A DNA stretch of 64,000 nucleotides from NCBI GenBank assembly GCA_950295325.1, contig OX485803.1, positions 36,223,554 to 36,287,553 on the forward strand, given 5' to 3'. Position numbers and translations under genes: made by a program. This document shows, one piece after another, positions 13,466 through 26,800 of this stretch. The notes beneath the pieces were generated by a model. That model did no database searches. It was not told the origin of the DNA and saw nothing but the letters and a program-made list of their open reading frames with translations. Origin of the DNA: Polytrichum commune (lineage: Eukaryota > Streptophyta > Polytrichopsida > Polytrichales > Polytrichaceae). Every line of letters begins with the position of its first letter. Position 1 is the stretch's first letter.

Positions 13466-15580
13466 TGGGGGGGGGGGGGGGACGAAGGAATAGTTTATTG
13501 TCGAGTTTCTCTTATTAATTACGAGGTTGTCATATATTTGATATCAAGTTTCCTTTTAATTAGTGATTCAGGGATATGTAGGTTTTTAAAAAGTTTTATG
13601 CTTCTTGTGTGTATGGCTTCCTCTACTCATGAAGTGATAACTACGATGGGTCTGATTTTCTAGCCTTGTGCTCTCATTGCGTCTATTAATGACTTGTATT
13701 TTTATTCTTTCATTTGTATGGCTTGGCTAAGGAATCTATCACGTGTGAAGTTGAATTCAATGATTTCGATGGTTATGTCTTGAGTAGGTATTAGCAGACC
13801 ATTTTGTTCATATGAAGTGCCTTGTATGTATACAATATCCACTCTTAGTTTTGCGAGGCATTCACATCATGTAGTGTTGCATGTGCAACTTAGTATTCAT
13901 GGCAGGGTGGTGTTGTCTTGGTGGTTGCATATTGATTACCAGCCTCAATGAATGTGACCCATAACCTTATTCAGATCCATAACAATATTTTGTGGGTCTG
14001 ACAATTTTCCGTGGAATACTATCCGTCCCACATAACATGATTGTTATGGATCTGAATAATGTTATGGGTGTCTTTGTGTACACTTGAATTTAATAGGTTG
14101 GTGAGTTGGTGGGCATTGACATTGTGTCTTGTGATTCTAAGGCCTTTAAGGAATTCATTGTTGCATAGAGAGAAGGTGAGGACATACATCTCTATTGTTA
14201 TTTCAGCACAATGTGCAGTTGGGGTTGGTGTGTGTGCATGGCCATAATTTTTTTTTTTCAATGGTTTGCCCATGTATTGGGCAAATCGGAACTTGAGGAG
14301 TGATGTGATTTGTGCATCCATAATTTGCATGAAGTGATTAGAAAGTTTATGGTGAATTTCCTTGTTGGAGAGCCAGTTTCTTGCACATATGAATTTCTGT
14401 GGCTCTTTCTTTTGTGAGCCTATTGTGTTATGTTTTTATGAATGTTTGTAGGTCCCTTTTATGCATGTTAGGTTGGTGCTTAAGGGAGGTTTGGCTAATC
14501 AATATGGTATGGTGTGGGCTACATGTATGCGTGGTATGGGTGTAATCGTGTCTTTTGCGGTGCCATCAATTGCTAGTGAGTCAACCATGTTGTTTCCCTT
14601 AATTTATGTGGGAGTTTTAACTTTTTGGCTTGTTATCATGTGTCGGAACCATGTTACGTATTGAAGTATGGACGCTATTCGTAGTTTATCCATGTGGTTA
14701 TGTTGGGAGGATGTGTGTCTTACGTGGTTGTTGATGAGGTAGATGCTATGGAGGCTATCCATAAAGTTGTGTATATCATGATTGACTTCTTGTGTGTTGG
14801 CCAGTGCTAGCCGAATAGTGCATACTTCTACTCTAAGAATATTTTGAAATTATGGGAGTCTTTTTGCTATTTGTGTGTAGTTGTGTTGGCTATGAACTCC
14901 TGATCTTGTGAGGCTTCGTTTCCTTTCCCGTCTAGTGGGATAAAGGACCCATTTGTGTAAATGCTTTGGGATGGGTTGTATTTTGGTGGTTGGGGGGTAG
15001 AGAGCTCATTTGGCGTTTGGTGAGTTTGTGTTAGAGGTGGTGTGGGTAGTGGGTATGGTGTTTCGTGACAATTTGTTCATTGTTTGATATGTTGAGTTTG
15101 TATGGCGTCATGGTAAGTGTGGTTGTGTGTGGGTATGTGTAGGTTGTGAGCTTCTTGGATGATTTGTTGGAGTTGTGGGCAAAAGTATGGTGTGTGGGTG
15201 GGGAGTCCTAGCTATGTAAGCACATGATTGTTAGTGAGGCTTCTGGTTGATTATAGTAGGAGGGCCATCAGGGTGCGTGCAGGTATCGAGCGGCATTTGG
15301 AGGGATGGTGGCTATTATATGAATGTCTTGGTGTTTTGTTAGGTCTGATTGTTGGGGTTCCATTCTTTATGGTTAAGATCATAATAGTGATATTATGTGG
15401 GTTTCTTTGGTTTCCATTGTCATCCATTATATGGATTACGTTGTTTTACAGTGGTCTATTGGATGTGCATGGCCTGCACCATTCCATTTTGAGGATAGTG
15501 TGTTGCCTTGTGCACCAAAGATGATATCTCTAGTATGAGGTGAGTTGTATCTTTAGAGTAGAAGTGGGCATGTGAGGGAC
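13466..15580 (-). mobile_element. LINE 3' fragment, copy 2, same family
   Basis: The minus strand repeats the landmarks of the 232-1200 copy: FRFAQYMGKPLKKK (about 14240-14290), GLRITRHN, then IEIIEFNFTRDRF and KYKSLIDAM near 13700-13780, with stops and shifts throughout. It ends in the same C-tract plus A tail (plus strand 13461-13482). The upstream part to about 15.58 kb has the same strand bias but no intact frame. Open plus-strand frames here (e.g. 15228-15524) are antisense shadows. Confidence 0.7.
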
Positions 15581-15589
15581 AATGAGTAA

Positions 15590-15955
15590 GGTTCAGACAT
15601 CTATAACCAATAAAATAAGAGATTTTGCATATGTTTAGGAGTAATAGCAGGGAATTGTTTTTCTTGCGAAGAGGAACGAATTTTAAGGAGAATGCAATTT
15701 TATTTTATTTTCCATGAATATGGAAATTGCTACAAATTTCGAAGCGGTAAAGTTAGGGCAACACATATTCAATTTCTAGGTCAACCTAAAATTGCTCATC
15801 TAAATCCTAATGATTGGCTACGATAGTTGTCAAAACTCTGATGAGTGTAATCAATCACAAGCCACCACCACATAAAGCTTAATTCGGTTCATCTAAAAAG
15901 TGAATGTGTCATCCATATCAACATTACATAACCCTAGTGAATGGTTCAATGAACC
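15590..15955 (+). repeat. Dispersed repeat family C, direct copy
   Basis: Shares CCAATAAAATAAGAG, ATATGGAAATTGCTACAAAT, GTAATCAATCACAAGCC and CCACCACCACATAA with the 52490-52850 copy and, inverted, with 12745-13060. Confidence 0.75.
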
Positions 15956-15999
15956 TAGTCAACTATGAATCTCTCGACCTTAATATGAGTGGGTGAGTT

Positions 16000-17511
16000 G
16001 GAAAGTGTTGACTAGAAGGGTTGTGATTGAGGTGTGTATGCTTTGGTGTTGATTAATGGGTGGGATGCTTTTGAGTTTATTTCTTGGTAGTGTGATGATG
16101 ACTCTAGAGGAGCCATGCAATTCTTGTGGTGAAGTGTTGTGGTGAAGTGTTGTTGGAGGGTGACTAGGTTTGGTTGAAAGTTGATCATATGGGTTCCGAT
16201 TATGATTGGTCAAGAAGGTGAAACTTAAGTTCTCCAAATCATGGAGTTTCAGCAATGGTTCAAACTTTATAACTACTTCAATACTACTTGGGGTATCACA
16301 CTTGAAGATAAAATTCCATAGGGTCTATCTGGTTCAAAACATTAAAATAAAATACTTGGAAAAGGTCTAAACATGTTACATGCACATTGGTCAAGACTCC
16401 ATTGAATCCTACGTGGAAATTACCATTCAGCACTCAAAATTGTTAAACCAAACATCATTCTACAGTCAAATTCATCTCACTTTTAAAGCAAGGTGTGAGT
16501 GTGATGCCTACATGTTTGCACACCCCTGACTTTAAGGTAGCAACAGCAGCAGCAACACCTATATTTGAATGGTATGTGATTAGGTGTGGATCCAAGAATT
16601 GGCACCAAAAAGACCTGTCTTTACAAGGCATTGGAGTACTTGCTCAAAATATGCTAAACAATCTAGGTTGAATAGTCAACATGATTGGGGGGACCAATAT
16701 GACCACTTAGCAACCATGAGAATCTTCACTTTGATAATGAATAACATATTCATACGAGCTCTTAAACTTGTGAGGCAAATGACTACGGGTACGATTTCGA
16801 TCTGCTAATCATCTCGCATTAATTGTGTGTTTCATATCCTAGGAGAAGTGGGTGCAGAGAGAAAAGTATCCATCTAAGGAACGTCCACCTTAACTGTTTT
16901 GGGATGGATCACTATCACTTCATCATTCAAGTAATAATTTACAAAAGCTTCACCATAAGCTGCTATATCATCAGCATCCGAAGCTTCATTGGTAACCAAG
17001 CTGGTGAGAAATGTGCGAAAAAGGATGTAAAAAGATACCAAGCTTGTACAATTCCACCTCCAATTTCTTCACCCCACCATCTTGTGATTATGTCCTACCC
17101 AAAGAAAGAAAGATAGATAGATAGATATAAACGTCGGCACCCTAAGGAGGCAGGCATGAATGATGAACCTCTTTGCCCGCAGGCTCCTGCCACTGGTCGG
17201 TGGTCCCCCAAAGATTTATATATATATATCTATATATACTACCCACAAGAATGTGCACGAGAGTCTCATCTGTGTGGCCGTTGATTCAGGTTCACGTGAA
17301 GATCAATAAATAGATATAAACACTGGCTCCTGGCATAGCAACCATGAATGAAGAGCCTCTTTGCCTACAAGCTACTACCTTCTTCCGAGGGTGCGTTCAC
17401 ATGCATCAAGAGCTTGTGTCTGGCACACTTGCGTCCACCTGCATGAATGTCACCTCTCTACTTTCTAGAGGTCCCTCGACCTGCACACAACAATAGAGAG
17501 AGTCATTCGTA
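16000..17511. other. Intergenic, repeats only
   Basis: Outside the family B repeat, 17140-17390 has two similar ~70-base pieces (AGATATAAAC, CATGAATGA-GA-CCTCTTTGCC) about 185 bases apart. The 15980-16255 minus frame could be a 5' piece of the nearby LINE but has no recognised motif. Confidence 0.45.
16530..16860. repeat. Dispersed repeat family B, copy 2
   Basis: Shares CTTGCTCAAAATATG, GAATCTTCACTTTGAT, AATAACATATTCATACGAGC and CCTAGGAGAAGTGGG with the other copies. The plus-strand frame here has no recognisable product. Confidence 0.65.
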
Positions 17512-17665
17512 AAGTCTTGGTATCAAACTGCCGATGAGGTGACTAAAACATGAGTTTGAGAGCTTGAGCATAAAGTCACCCAAGTTTTCTTGAGGCTTGA
17601 AAGAGTGGTGTTGGGGTATTAAAAATATGTTTTCTAGGTTGTCATGCTAGAATGGGTGGGCCACT
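17512..17665. repeat. Repeat E, copy 1, downstream of UVR8
   Basis: About 155 bases shared with 18060-18235: GTCTTGGTATCAAACT, ATAAAGTCACCCAAGTTTTC and CATGCTAGAATGGGTGGGCC correspond block by block. It lies just past the UVR8 stop and may affect its 3' end. Confidence 0.65.
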
Positions 17666-17853
17666 CAAACTGGGTGAAGTATTTACTGGAGTCAGGACTG
17701 TCGAGACTTGGTGGGAAAGTAGTGCCATTCCGTTTTTTTCATACTTCAGACCCAGACCCTAGTGTAAACTCCTTGGGTCCAAGTTCTTGCTGTCGACCAA
17801 TATGGTTGCTTGATTGCTTCAGTCTTGGACCCTAGTGTAAACTATTCCTTAGC
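17640..17853. mobile_element. PIF/Harbinger-like MITE family F, partial copy
   Basis: Right half of the family: CAGACCCAGACCCTAGTGTA, CTTGGGTCCAAGTTC, CGACCAATATGG and the right end CCTAGTGTAAACTATTCC followed by TTA. Its left end merges with repeat E. Confidence 0.55.
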
Positions 17854-17882
17854 ATGTGGAAACTAAATAAGCATGCACAGTT

Positions 17883-20800
17883 TTAAACAAGATCGTCGGA
17901 ACTTACACTGGCATTTTGGTTTAGGCGGTTCGCAAGGATGCTGAGAGTTTCGTCTGGGACAACAGCATATCTCTCAGATGGTGAGACCCAATGAGAAGCT
18001 GCACACAACACACAAAATCCAATCACTAACATAAACATCATATTTTGCCTGACGTAGACGTATACGTAAGGTCTTGGGATCAAACTCCCGTTGAGTTGGC
18101 TAAAAACGTGAGTTTCAGAGTGTATCCATAAAGTTAGCCAGGTTTTCTTCAAGTTTAACTCAACATGCTCAATGAGAGGTGCTGGGCTATTTCAAATAAG
18201 ATTTCTAGCTTGTCATACTAGCATGGGTGGGCCAAGCTAGCCTTGCATAGGCCAATATGGGATTCAAGGCAGCATGTCCCAAGGGCAAACCCTACTTTAG
18301 ATCCTATAGTTCTCTCAAAGCTTTTGGGATGACTAGAGGAAGTCCAAGGAGTTTCACCCAACTTTCAAAATAGGCTCAGACACACAATGAGCTAACAAGT
18401 TACTTGATAGAAAATATTCTCAAAGAAGGATCGAACTCACGGTTTTGTCCCTCTTTGAGAGACTTTATGCATAACTCTATTAACCCGTAAACGCTTTTTC
18501 AACCCAATGTGGGCGTTTCATACATACAATATTCTGAATTTAAACTAAGTGAAATTAAAACAAATGTGATGTGATCTTTTGATAGATAGGACTCTAGCTT
18601 GTTGCCTTGCAAGGCTGATACTCCTTGACACCCACACAAAGTGACTTGGAAAGAGTTTGATAAAGGTATCATATCGTCCAATATAAAGAGAGAATACACA
18701 ATTACTATGAAACTGCTAAGAGTGTTACGGGGTTCACCAATCAGGAATGGATTTGAGAACCAGATCATCTGCACACTTCTGCCTGAGGACAGGATTTGTG
18801 TGTGGTTAAACGCACAAACCTGGTGAATTTGTTGATCGTGATGATTCGATTTGCTGGCAAGCGAGGCCATCAACACTCAGCAGCTCTAATCTCTTTGGCA
18901 TGCTCCTGCCAGAAGAAAGTTCCACTCACTTGTTTGAGCATCGCGGATTCAAAGAGTAGTCCAAGCTGAAACACCCCTGTACTATTTGCTCTACTACAAA
19001 CTTCTTGCTTCCATTTCGAAGAACAAAATTGGTATCCCATTTTATTTATTTGTCTCTTTCTTTCTTTCTTTCTTTCTTTGTGAGTATAGGTGCAGATACC
19101 ATAGTTCGAACAACTAGAACCAACTCTGCAATAGCAACGACGGGGTCTAATTTCTTCAGAGCCAAGGTGTCCATAAAGTGGCAAAAGGAGGGTTACAACT
19201 GTGAGTTTTAGGAGAGTCTCCTCATAATCTTGTTTAAAGTATCCTCTATTAAGTCTGAAAAAAACTTAGTGCAGATTGAGTTTTGGGTCAAAAAGAGGGG
19301 ATTTCATGAGTTTTCGGTCAAGAGAGGATTCATGATTTTAAACACAATGATGAGTTCCAAGTCAATGAACCAGCCCCGGAATAGACGTCACCCTCCTCCA
19401 TTAGGCCGACTTGATGTCAACCCCTCTTGTCATTCAAAGTCTAAAAGAGGATCCAGGATTTAAGTCTGCACGAGTTCCATTTTGAAGTTCCTGAAATGCT
19501 TTTACTTTCCAGTTCAACTCATTCTCACCCCTTAAACCCCCTGCGCAGGCCCAGAGTCCCTTGAAAAGCATGGTAGCTTTGAGGATAATTTTTGCAAATG
19601 TGTGTGAGAGAGGGAGATCACCTGTCCCGAATATCTCCATGACCGAGCTGGCCGCTAGTTCCTCGGCCCCAACTATATACATTTCCAGCCATTGTAATGA
19701 CCACCGTGTGGCGCCACCCACACGCCACCTGCGTCACTCGCTGTGTCCACCCCCCCAATAAAGTGCAAATCAACATCACAAACTTTCAAAGGGTGGTATA
19801 TAATGTTATTGTTACACCTCGTGGTGGATAATGTAATTTTCATGTAATATATGCATCACTCTTACGTAAAAATCTACTTTGTGATAGTATAATGTGGCAC
19901 ACAATATAGGACGATAAACTAAACAATGTAAGTATCACAACATTGATTGAGAATTCTGGTGTAATTTTAGAATTTCATTATTCTTACATAATAATTTAGC
20001 CTCTCGAAGATTGTGACAAACCCTCTTGCATAAGAACAATTTACCAGAGGGAGCCCGCCAGTTCCCAATAACCATATTCAAAAGCCACATCCGAGATGTG
20101 TGAATCCCAACCAAGTATGCAGATCACGCCTAGATCAAGGTTGTTGGTTTTTTCTTAAAACTCACTCTTGTTCTTCCAATTCTCATCAGAAGTTGAGCTT
20201 CAAAAGAAGCTCCAATACCCTCCACAACACTCCAACTGATGCCAATGACACGCCATTTACATGCTTCGAACATGGGTGACGGGTCTCTACCTTAATTTTT
20301 AATAAAGTAATTAATAATGGTAGGCGTGTGTGTAGATATAAGATACCTCATGGGTGAGACCTTGCACAAGTTGGGGGATGCATTGGTCTTGTGTGCTCCC
20401 GCATCCAACTTGCCCAAACTGCAGGTAAAGACGATATCAACATGGATTTCAAATTGATGCAATCAACTCACACTACAGCTTTAAATCAATGCCGACCAAG
20501 CATAGGGTTGCAATTTTGATCACTTCTCTCTATATTTAAGCATTGAAAGATCCAAAACATTGAGTTATGAGTTGAATCGAATGTTGGACGAATCGGTAGC
20601 TAGATGAAAGGGTGGCTTAAACCCAAGACCTTAATATGGATCCCATAGGAACTCCGAGGTTGAGCCACCTAAGGCCGGATTTAGTTAGTACTCAGATGGG
20701 TAACCTTCCTAGCACTTCATTTCCGGTGCACCCTACCATCTATGGTACACCCAATCAAAGTGGGAGTATCAGGGTGAACCGTGTATTTTCAACCAACCAT

Positions 20801-23800
20801 GTGGAAACCCAGTAGAGGGCTTTAAATTTAAAATTAGAGGGCTTAAAGGCCCTCTAATTTTTGTAATGCCTGTATCGGGATTACATATAGACTTAGACCA
20901 ACTCGAAAATGGAAGCATCAACACCATAGTTCAGGCTGGTGGCAATGTCAGAGTCGTCTTTCTTTGCTTTCTTTCTAGCACTGAAAAGATGTTTAATCCT
21001 GAAGGGTGTGTATCGACACTTACTCAACATCGAACGCAGGTCAATTGCATTATGAGATGTAGGTACTTATTTTGTGAGTACTCTGAGCTATGAATGAGCT
21101 GAACTTCATCATCACAAATGACAAATTTAATCCCACCGGGTTGGAAATTGAACCTTGTTCCAGCCCCAACCGTATACTTGTCCCTGCTCATCGAATGCCA
21201 TCGAATGTCGCCAGCCTCCAGCAATCTGTGTTTCAAAAGCGCAAGATTCTTCACATTCGCATCATCTCAAAATGCAGTCGACAAACATTTCATGTTAAGC
21301 TAGTGTTGATACAAGCCCTTCAGGCTTGAATATCTTTTCAGTGCCAACTCAACATTTGGCTAAAGTGTCATTCATCAACACTGATTCAACTGATAAATCA
21401 ACTTTTCAGGTCTTTGCAACTATAAACTATAGAACAAAAGATTGAATTCACAACCCCATGTTTGGTATGCATTGATTCAATGTTGTGGTTGATGTTGATT
21501 ATGTATGAATCTAGAGGTTTGTGTGGAGAATATGTTATTGGAATTGGTCTTTGACGATGGTGAAGAGTTTGATATATGTCTCATTTGGTTGGGGGTTAGG
21601 ATTTAGGGTTTAAATTGGGGGCATACACTTTCAATCTTCCGGTTACGCAGGGCTTGCACTTCTCGGGGTAAAAGCTGGTCCTGGAAGTCTCCATGTCCAA
21701 GCTGCCCATATTTACTCCATCCGAACGTGAAAATACTGCCCGAGTCTGAGACAACAATCGTGTGCCGCCACCCACAAGCCACCATCTTCATCTTCTCACT
21801 CTGAACAAATTAACACGTATTAGAAGAAAAAGAAAAAGAAAAGATCGACTCAATTTGTCATATAGTGAGCTCCAATCCATGCATTATGGAAAGTATCGGG
21901 TGGTAAGAAGTTCTCATCTTATCCCATTGATTATTCACCTTTGGATTCTGAGAAATTTCCGACCTACAGGGTACGTTGACTACAATTTTCAGATTTCAGA
22001 TCATCATCTCAAAATGCAAAATGACCAGCATTCAACGTTAAGTCAGTGTTGATATATACTAACCCTTCGAGAAATCCTCCACATAAATCCTGAAGGGCTT
22101 GTATGTATCCAAATTGAGAAATATGTTTTCAGTGCTAGGTAAACATCTAGGTAATAATTCATTCATCAACATTGCTTCAACTCATCAGGTCTTGCAATGA
22201 TAAACTATAGAAACAGAAGACCAAAATTGCAACCCTATATCTGGTAGGCATATTGATTCAATGCTGTGAATAGATGGAATTGTACCAATGTGAAATCAGT
22301 GCTGATGAGTCCAGAGCTTAGTGATGTCATAGCTATGACTTTGCATACAAAAAGTTTCTTAATACTGCTCCCAACTTCTTCGATAGAACGATACAACAGT
22401 ACCCTCTATGACTGGCAGGTATGCTTAAGCACACATCTCAAAATGCAAGTCAATGTTGGTATGATATCTTTTCAGCGCTAACTCAGAATTTAGCTCATGA
22501 CTCATTCACCAACATTGATTCCACTCACACTTCAATTTTTTCAAGTCTTCCAACTACAAAATATAGAATTAAAATGGCAACCCTATGTCAATGCTAGACA
22601 ATGATATAGTTTAATGTAGTCTGAAGCAATGCAAAACCAGCTTTGGTTATGTATGAAGTTGAAGGTTTGTAATGCACACATTCAAAGTGACGACTTCAAC
22701 AGGAACGGATCTATCATCACGGTCGCCGAGTCCCAAATTTCCGTAACGGCCCCAGCCCCACCCATAGAGTTTGCCACTCACGGTGATTGCCGCAGTGTGC
22801 TCGGCTCCAGCAGCCACCACCATCACCTCCGTCCCCTGTGGTGAGATCGCAAAAAAATAACAGATATTTTTTTGGCGATTAATACCTTCACAACCACACC
22901 ATAAACCTCTAAATTCATATATCATCAACATTAATTTCACATTGATGCAGATATATTGAACTACATTATTAGAGTCAACATGCCTTTTGGTTGGGAGTTG
23001 GTTGTTTCGCATACACCAACACCTTCCATGTTTGGCAAGTTTTCGGTGCATGCTTGAAGGTAGTGTGGAGGTTTGAACGAAGAATATTCTATATTGGGTC
23101 AAACTCCATTGGCATGCCAAAAAAGGTCCTAAAATGAGTTTTTAACCCTCAATGAAGTTCACGAAATAGGTTGCTCTTAATTCAAATTCAAACGCTACCT
23201 TCAAGCATGCACCACAAGTGGAAAGAAATTATTGATTTGCTATGCAAAACAACCAATGGGAGATCATAGGGGACCACCTTCTGACTAAAAGCCCCGTTGA
23301 GTTAAAGGATAAATCTATTGAGTCAATGCGTACCAAACATAATAGGGTTGCAATCGTAATGGTTTGTTTCTATAATCTATACTTGCAAGACCTGAAAGGT
23401 TGAATTATGAATTGAATCAATGTTGACAGAATCATCATCTATACGTTGAGTTCGAACAGTAAATATCTTAGATTATGTGCAGTATGTATCAACACTAAGT
23501 CAACATGAAACTTGTATGTCACTTGTATTACCTCAAAGGTTTGGACTCTTTGTGGGCGAAGCGAATCATTGTTGTGGCCTAGACCCAGTTGACCATTTTG
23601 GTTGCGGCCCCAGCTGCATCGCTCAAGAACAAAGTTTCAGTATGCCCATGCAAATAAATAAAAACCGGTCAGCAAATCACGCACTTGTCCAATTTCTTGT
23701 CAAATGCGTGAATGAACATGAACATCATCATGTGCATCTCGGATCGTGGGGTTCAAATCCTACAAAGCGTAATTCTTTTATGATTTTAAGAAAAAACATA

Positions 23801-26800
23801 ATAGTTGATAAAACATATTTGAAAAATAGCTCAAGTTGGAGTTCAGTGGGGCTTGTGTACCTGTAGACTTTGCCCTCGGTCGAGATGGCAAGGCAATGAC
23901 TGTCGCCGCAGGCAATTTGCCGGATCTCTAGCCCTTGGAGCACCTGAATTGGATGAGGGATGAATAAGTCACTCGAATCTCCGTGCCCCAACCGCCCAAA
24001 GTCTCCCCTACCAATCAAAATGAAATTTCCATCAACAATTGACCAATGCCAAACTCAAAATTATCAAAACCACATGGCCCAAGAAGTCGCACTTTCCAGT
24101 ACTTGCCCATCAGAAACATGATCAACAGAACTAGGAATCGAACCACACTGGTATCACCTTTTTTGATACCTCTCGGCTTTATATGACGAGAATTTTAAAT
24201 GTAGTTTGAATACTGGGTATTTAAGGATATTTTTGATTTTGATACCGACTTTATGTACCATCCTCAAACCTTCATACCTAGGCAAAACTACCCTAGTATT
24301 GACATAGAATTAGGATGGTATATTGACCCAACTAATGACTCAGGTCTGCAAAGGTTTTTGCATCTTGCCAAGACCCACCAAGTGTCAAGATCGGACTAGT
24401 ATTACACTTTTAATATTGGTCAGGTGAGTTCTTCAATACCATTATTAAAAATGTGTGCTAACACCATGCATTCACCTGTATACACTGGTACTACCTGCCA
24501 TCCATTCAACATTAAAAAATACTCGGACCCCTATAGTAGGTTTGTGGTCGATTCATCTCAAATGAAATGACTTCAACTAGACTGATCGGGGGTCTTTGAA
24601 GCTAATTCCAGGGTCAAATCAACTTTACAAAGTTGTCATTAAAAGTTCAATGAATATGAGGTATGTTCGTATGAGAGAATTTCATCGCGCCTCCACCTGC
24701 GGTCCCAACATGCCTTTGCCCACACACCGGGTAGCGCGAGACCATTCACTTCCTCATGGGCTTCTAATTCAAGGTTTGCAGGCCAAATTCAGTTACTTAT
24801 CTTCGAGTAGTGGATGAGTTGGGTGCAGATCTAAGAACGGACACCAGAGAGACGTATGTTTAAAAGAGGGATCAGACTATGTTCTCAAAACTTGTTGATC
24901 ATTCTAGTCTCAGTAGTCAACAACATAATCTCGGGGGGTTCTTATCAATGATCAGGGAGAACCGGCAGTTAGTTACAGATGAACCGGTTGAGGTTGAAAA
25001 ATAACTGGTTGAAATTCAAGACTTCAGGAGAATTACCGATCACTTTAGAGGAATTTATGGAATATACCTCAAATTAATATAGAAAAAACCGAAGGATGTC
25101 AACACGCAACTGATTGGACTTGCAAACACTAGGATCTCAACCAATTATGCCCAAAAATCTCCCCGATCACTGGTTCTTGTGGCTCACTGTCCCTGGACTT
25201 TGATAAATCATAACAATCCCATCTTAGGCTCAAAAGTCGACATGTTTGGGGAGGGGACCTATACAACCACTTAATGAGCACAAGAATCTTCACTTTTGAT
25301 GATGAATAATATATTCATATAAGCTCCAAATATTATGAGGCAAATGGCTATGAGTACGATTTAGATTTGCTAATCATCTCGCACTAATTATACTAATAAA
25401 AGTTTGTGATGATGTACTGACCAGCCCCAGCTGTAGACAGTCTGGGTGGCGGCTGAGAGTGCAGTTGTGTGATCTGCTCCGCATGTAATTGAAGAGATTT
25501 CACAGTCTTCCAAAGCACTCACAATTGTTGGTAAGTGACGCTCCTCCGCATTGCCATGGCCAAGTTGGCCATCTTCACCTCGCCCCCATGAGCACACCAC
25601 ATCACCGGCTGCCATCAATCCAAGCCAAGCCAAGCCAAGCCAAGCCAAGCTCAGATCATCACAATTTTGGAAGTTTTTGGAAGAGAGATCATAATAGGAG
25701 TTATTCATTGATTCAACCGGAGTTTTGGTCGGGAGTTGGTTGTGTTGCATACAAACACTTTCCATGTTCGGTAAGTTTTTGGTGCATGCTTGGAGTCGGT
25801 GTGGAGGTTTGAACGAAGAACTTTGTATCTCGGTTCATTGGGGGGCCAAATTCTAATGGCAAAATCAACCAACTCCCGACCAAAACTCCAGCTGAATTAA
25901 CAGGTAACTCTTATGTCTATAACCATTTTGACATCTGAGGTTGTATTCCAGGATTGAGGAAGAGGATGACTTCCCTAGAGCTTATTCCTTGCCAAGAGCC
26001 TCCCAGTGTACGAATGGGGAGATCCAATCACTAGTTACAGATGAGCTGGTTGAGTTTGAGAAATAACCAGTTCAAGTTTGAGACTTTAGGCGAATTGCTG
26101 ATCATTTTAAAGGAATCTATAGAATATCCCTTAAATTAATAATGACAAACCGAATGATATCAACATACAACCGGTTGAACTTGGAAACACTTGGATCTCG
26201 ACCAATTTAGCCCAAAATCTCCCCGGGCACTGCTCACGGCCCGAGGGGCTTGCCTAGGCCGTCCTTCGTTAGAACCAAATGACATTCCGGGATTGGGAAG
26301 AGAATGACTTCTCTAGAACACAACCCTTGTCCTCCTCAGCCCTCAATCTAGGCCATCGATCTCCATGTTTGGAGGGCCCAGAAGGGGAGGGCACCAAAAT
26401 GGTTTTGTCCAACAACAATTCACAAAAAGGCAAGTACCAAACTTTCAAACAATTTAGCTCCCCCATCTTGTCCCTTGGGCCATCAAACTGTGAATGGCAA
26501 TCCCACAAAAACTCTCCAGTATCTCCAAACATCTCTAAAGCTCAAGATGATACAAAATTGCTGCAAAATACATGACATCTTGAGCAAGAGATCCTATTTC
26601 ACCAGCAAGAACAAAAATTATACTGGTGGACTGAGGAAGAGATTTCCAGGTGTAGGTTTGGGCTTGAACTTGTAAGTCAAGCCAAAAGCCACAAAAAGCG
26701 GGGACTGACCGTGATACAATGCACATTTACGTTAAGGGCTCAAGCTTGAGCTCATGTTGTGAGTGACAACCATATTAAAAAAAACTCCAGCGAGTCAAAA

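Larger units (their letters stand above)
20440..23440. repeat. Recurrent ~200 bp repeat in UVR8 introns 4-7, both orientations
   Basis: Copies near 21300-21490, 22050-22275 and 22440-22620 (plus) and 20440-20600 and 23320-23440 (minus). Shared words: TCATTCATCAACA, CAGGTCTTGCAA, AAACTATAGAA, GCAACCCTAT and TTGATTCAATG. They account for most of introns 4 to 7 beyond splice sites. No coding potential. Confidence 0.65.

Noticed and set aside
22647-23120. 157-codon minus-strand frame taken as one exon
   Set aside because: Only the part from 22835 down matches UVR8; the upstream portion is intron read-through ahead of a clear CACAG acceptor.
23728-23775. Possible tRNA gene around GGTTCAAATCC
   Set aside because: The T-arm-like word stands alone: no A box, acceptor stem or anticodon arm could be drawn.
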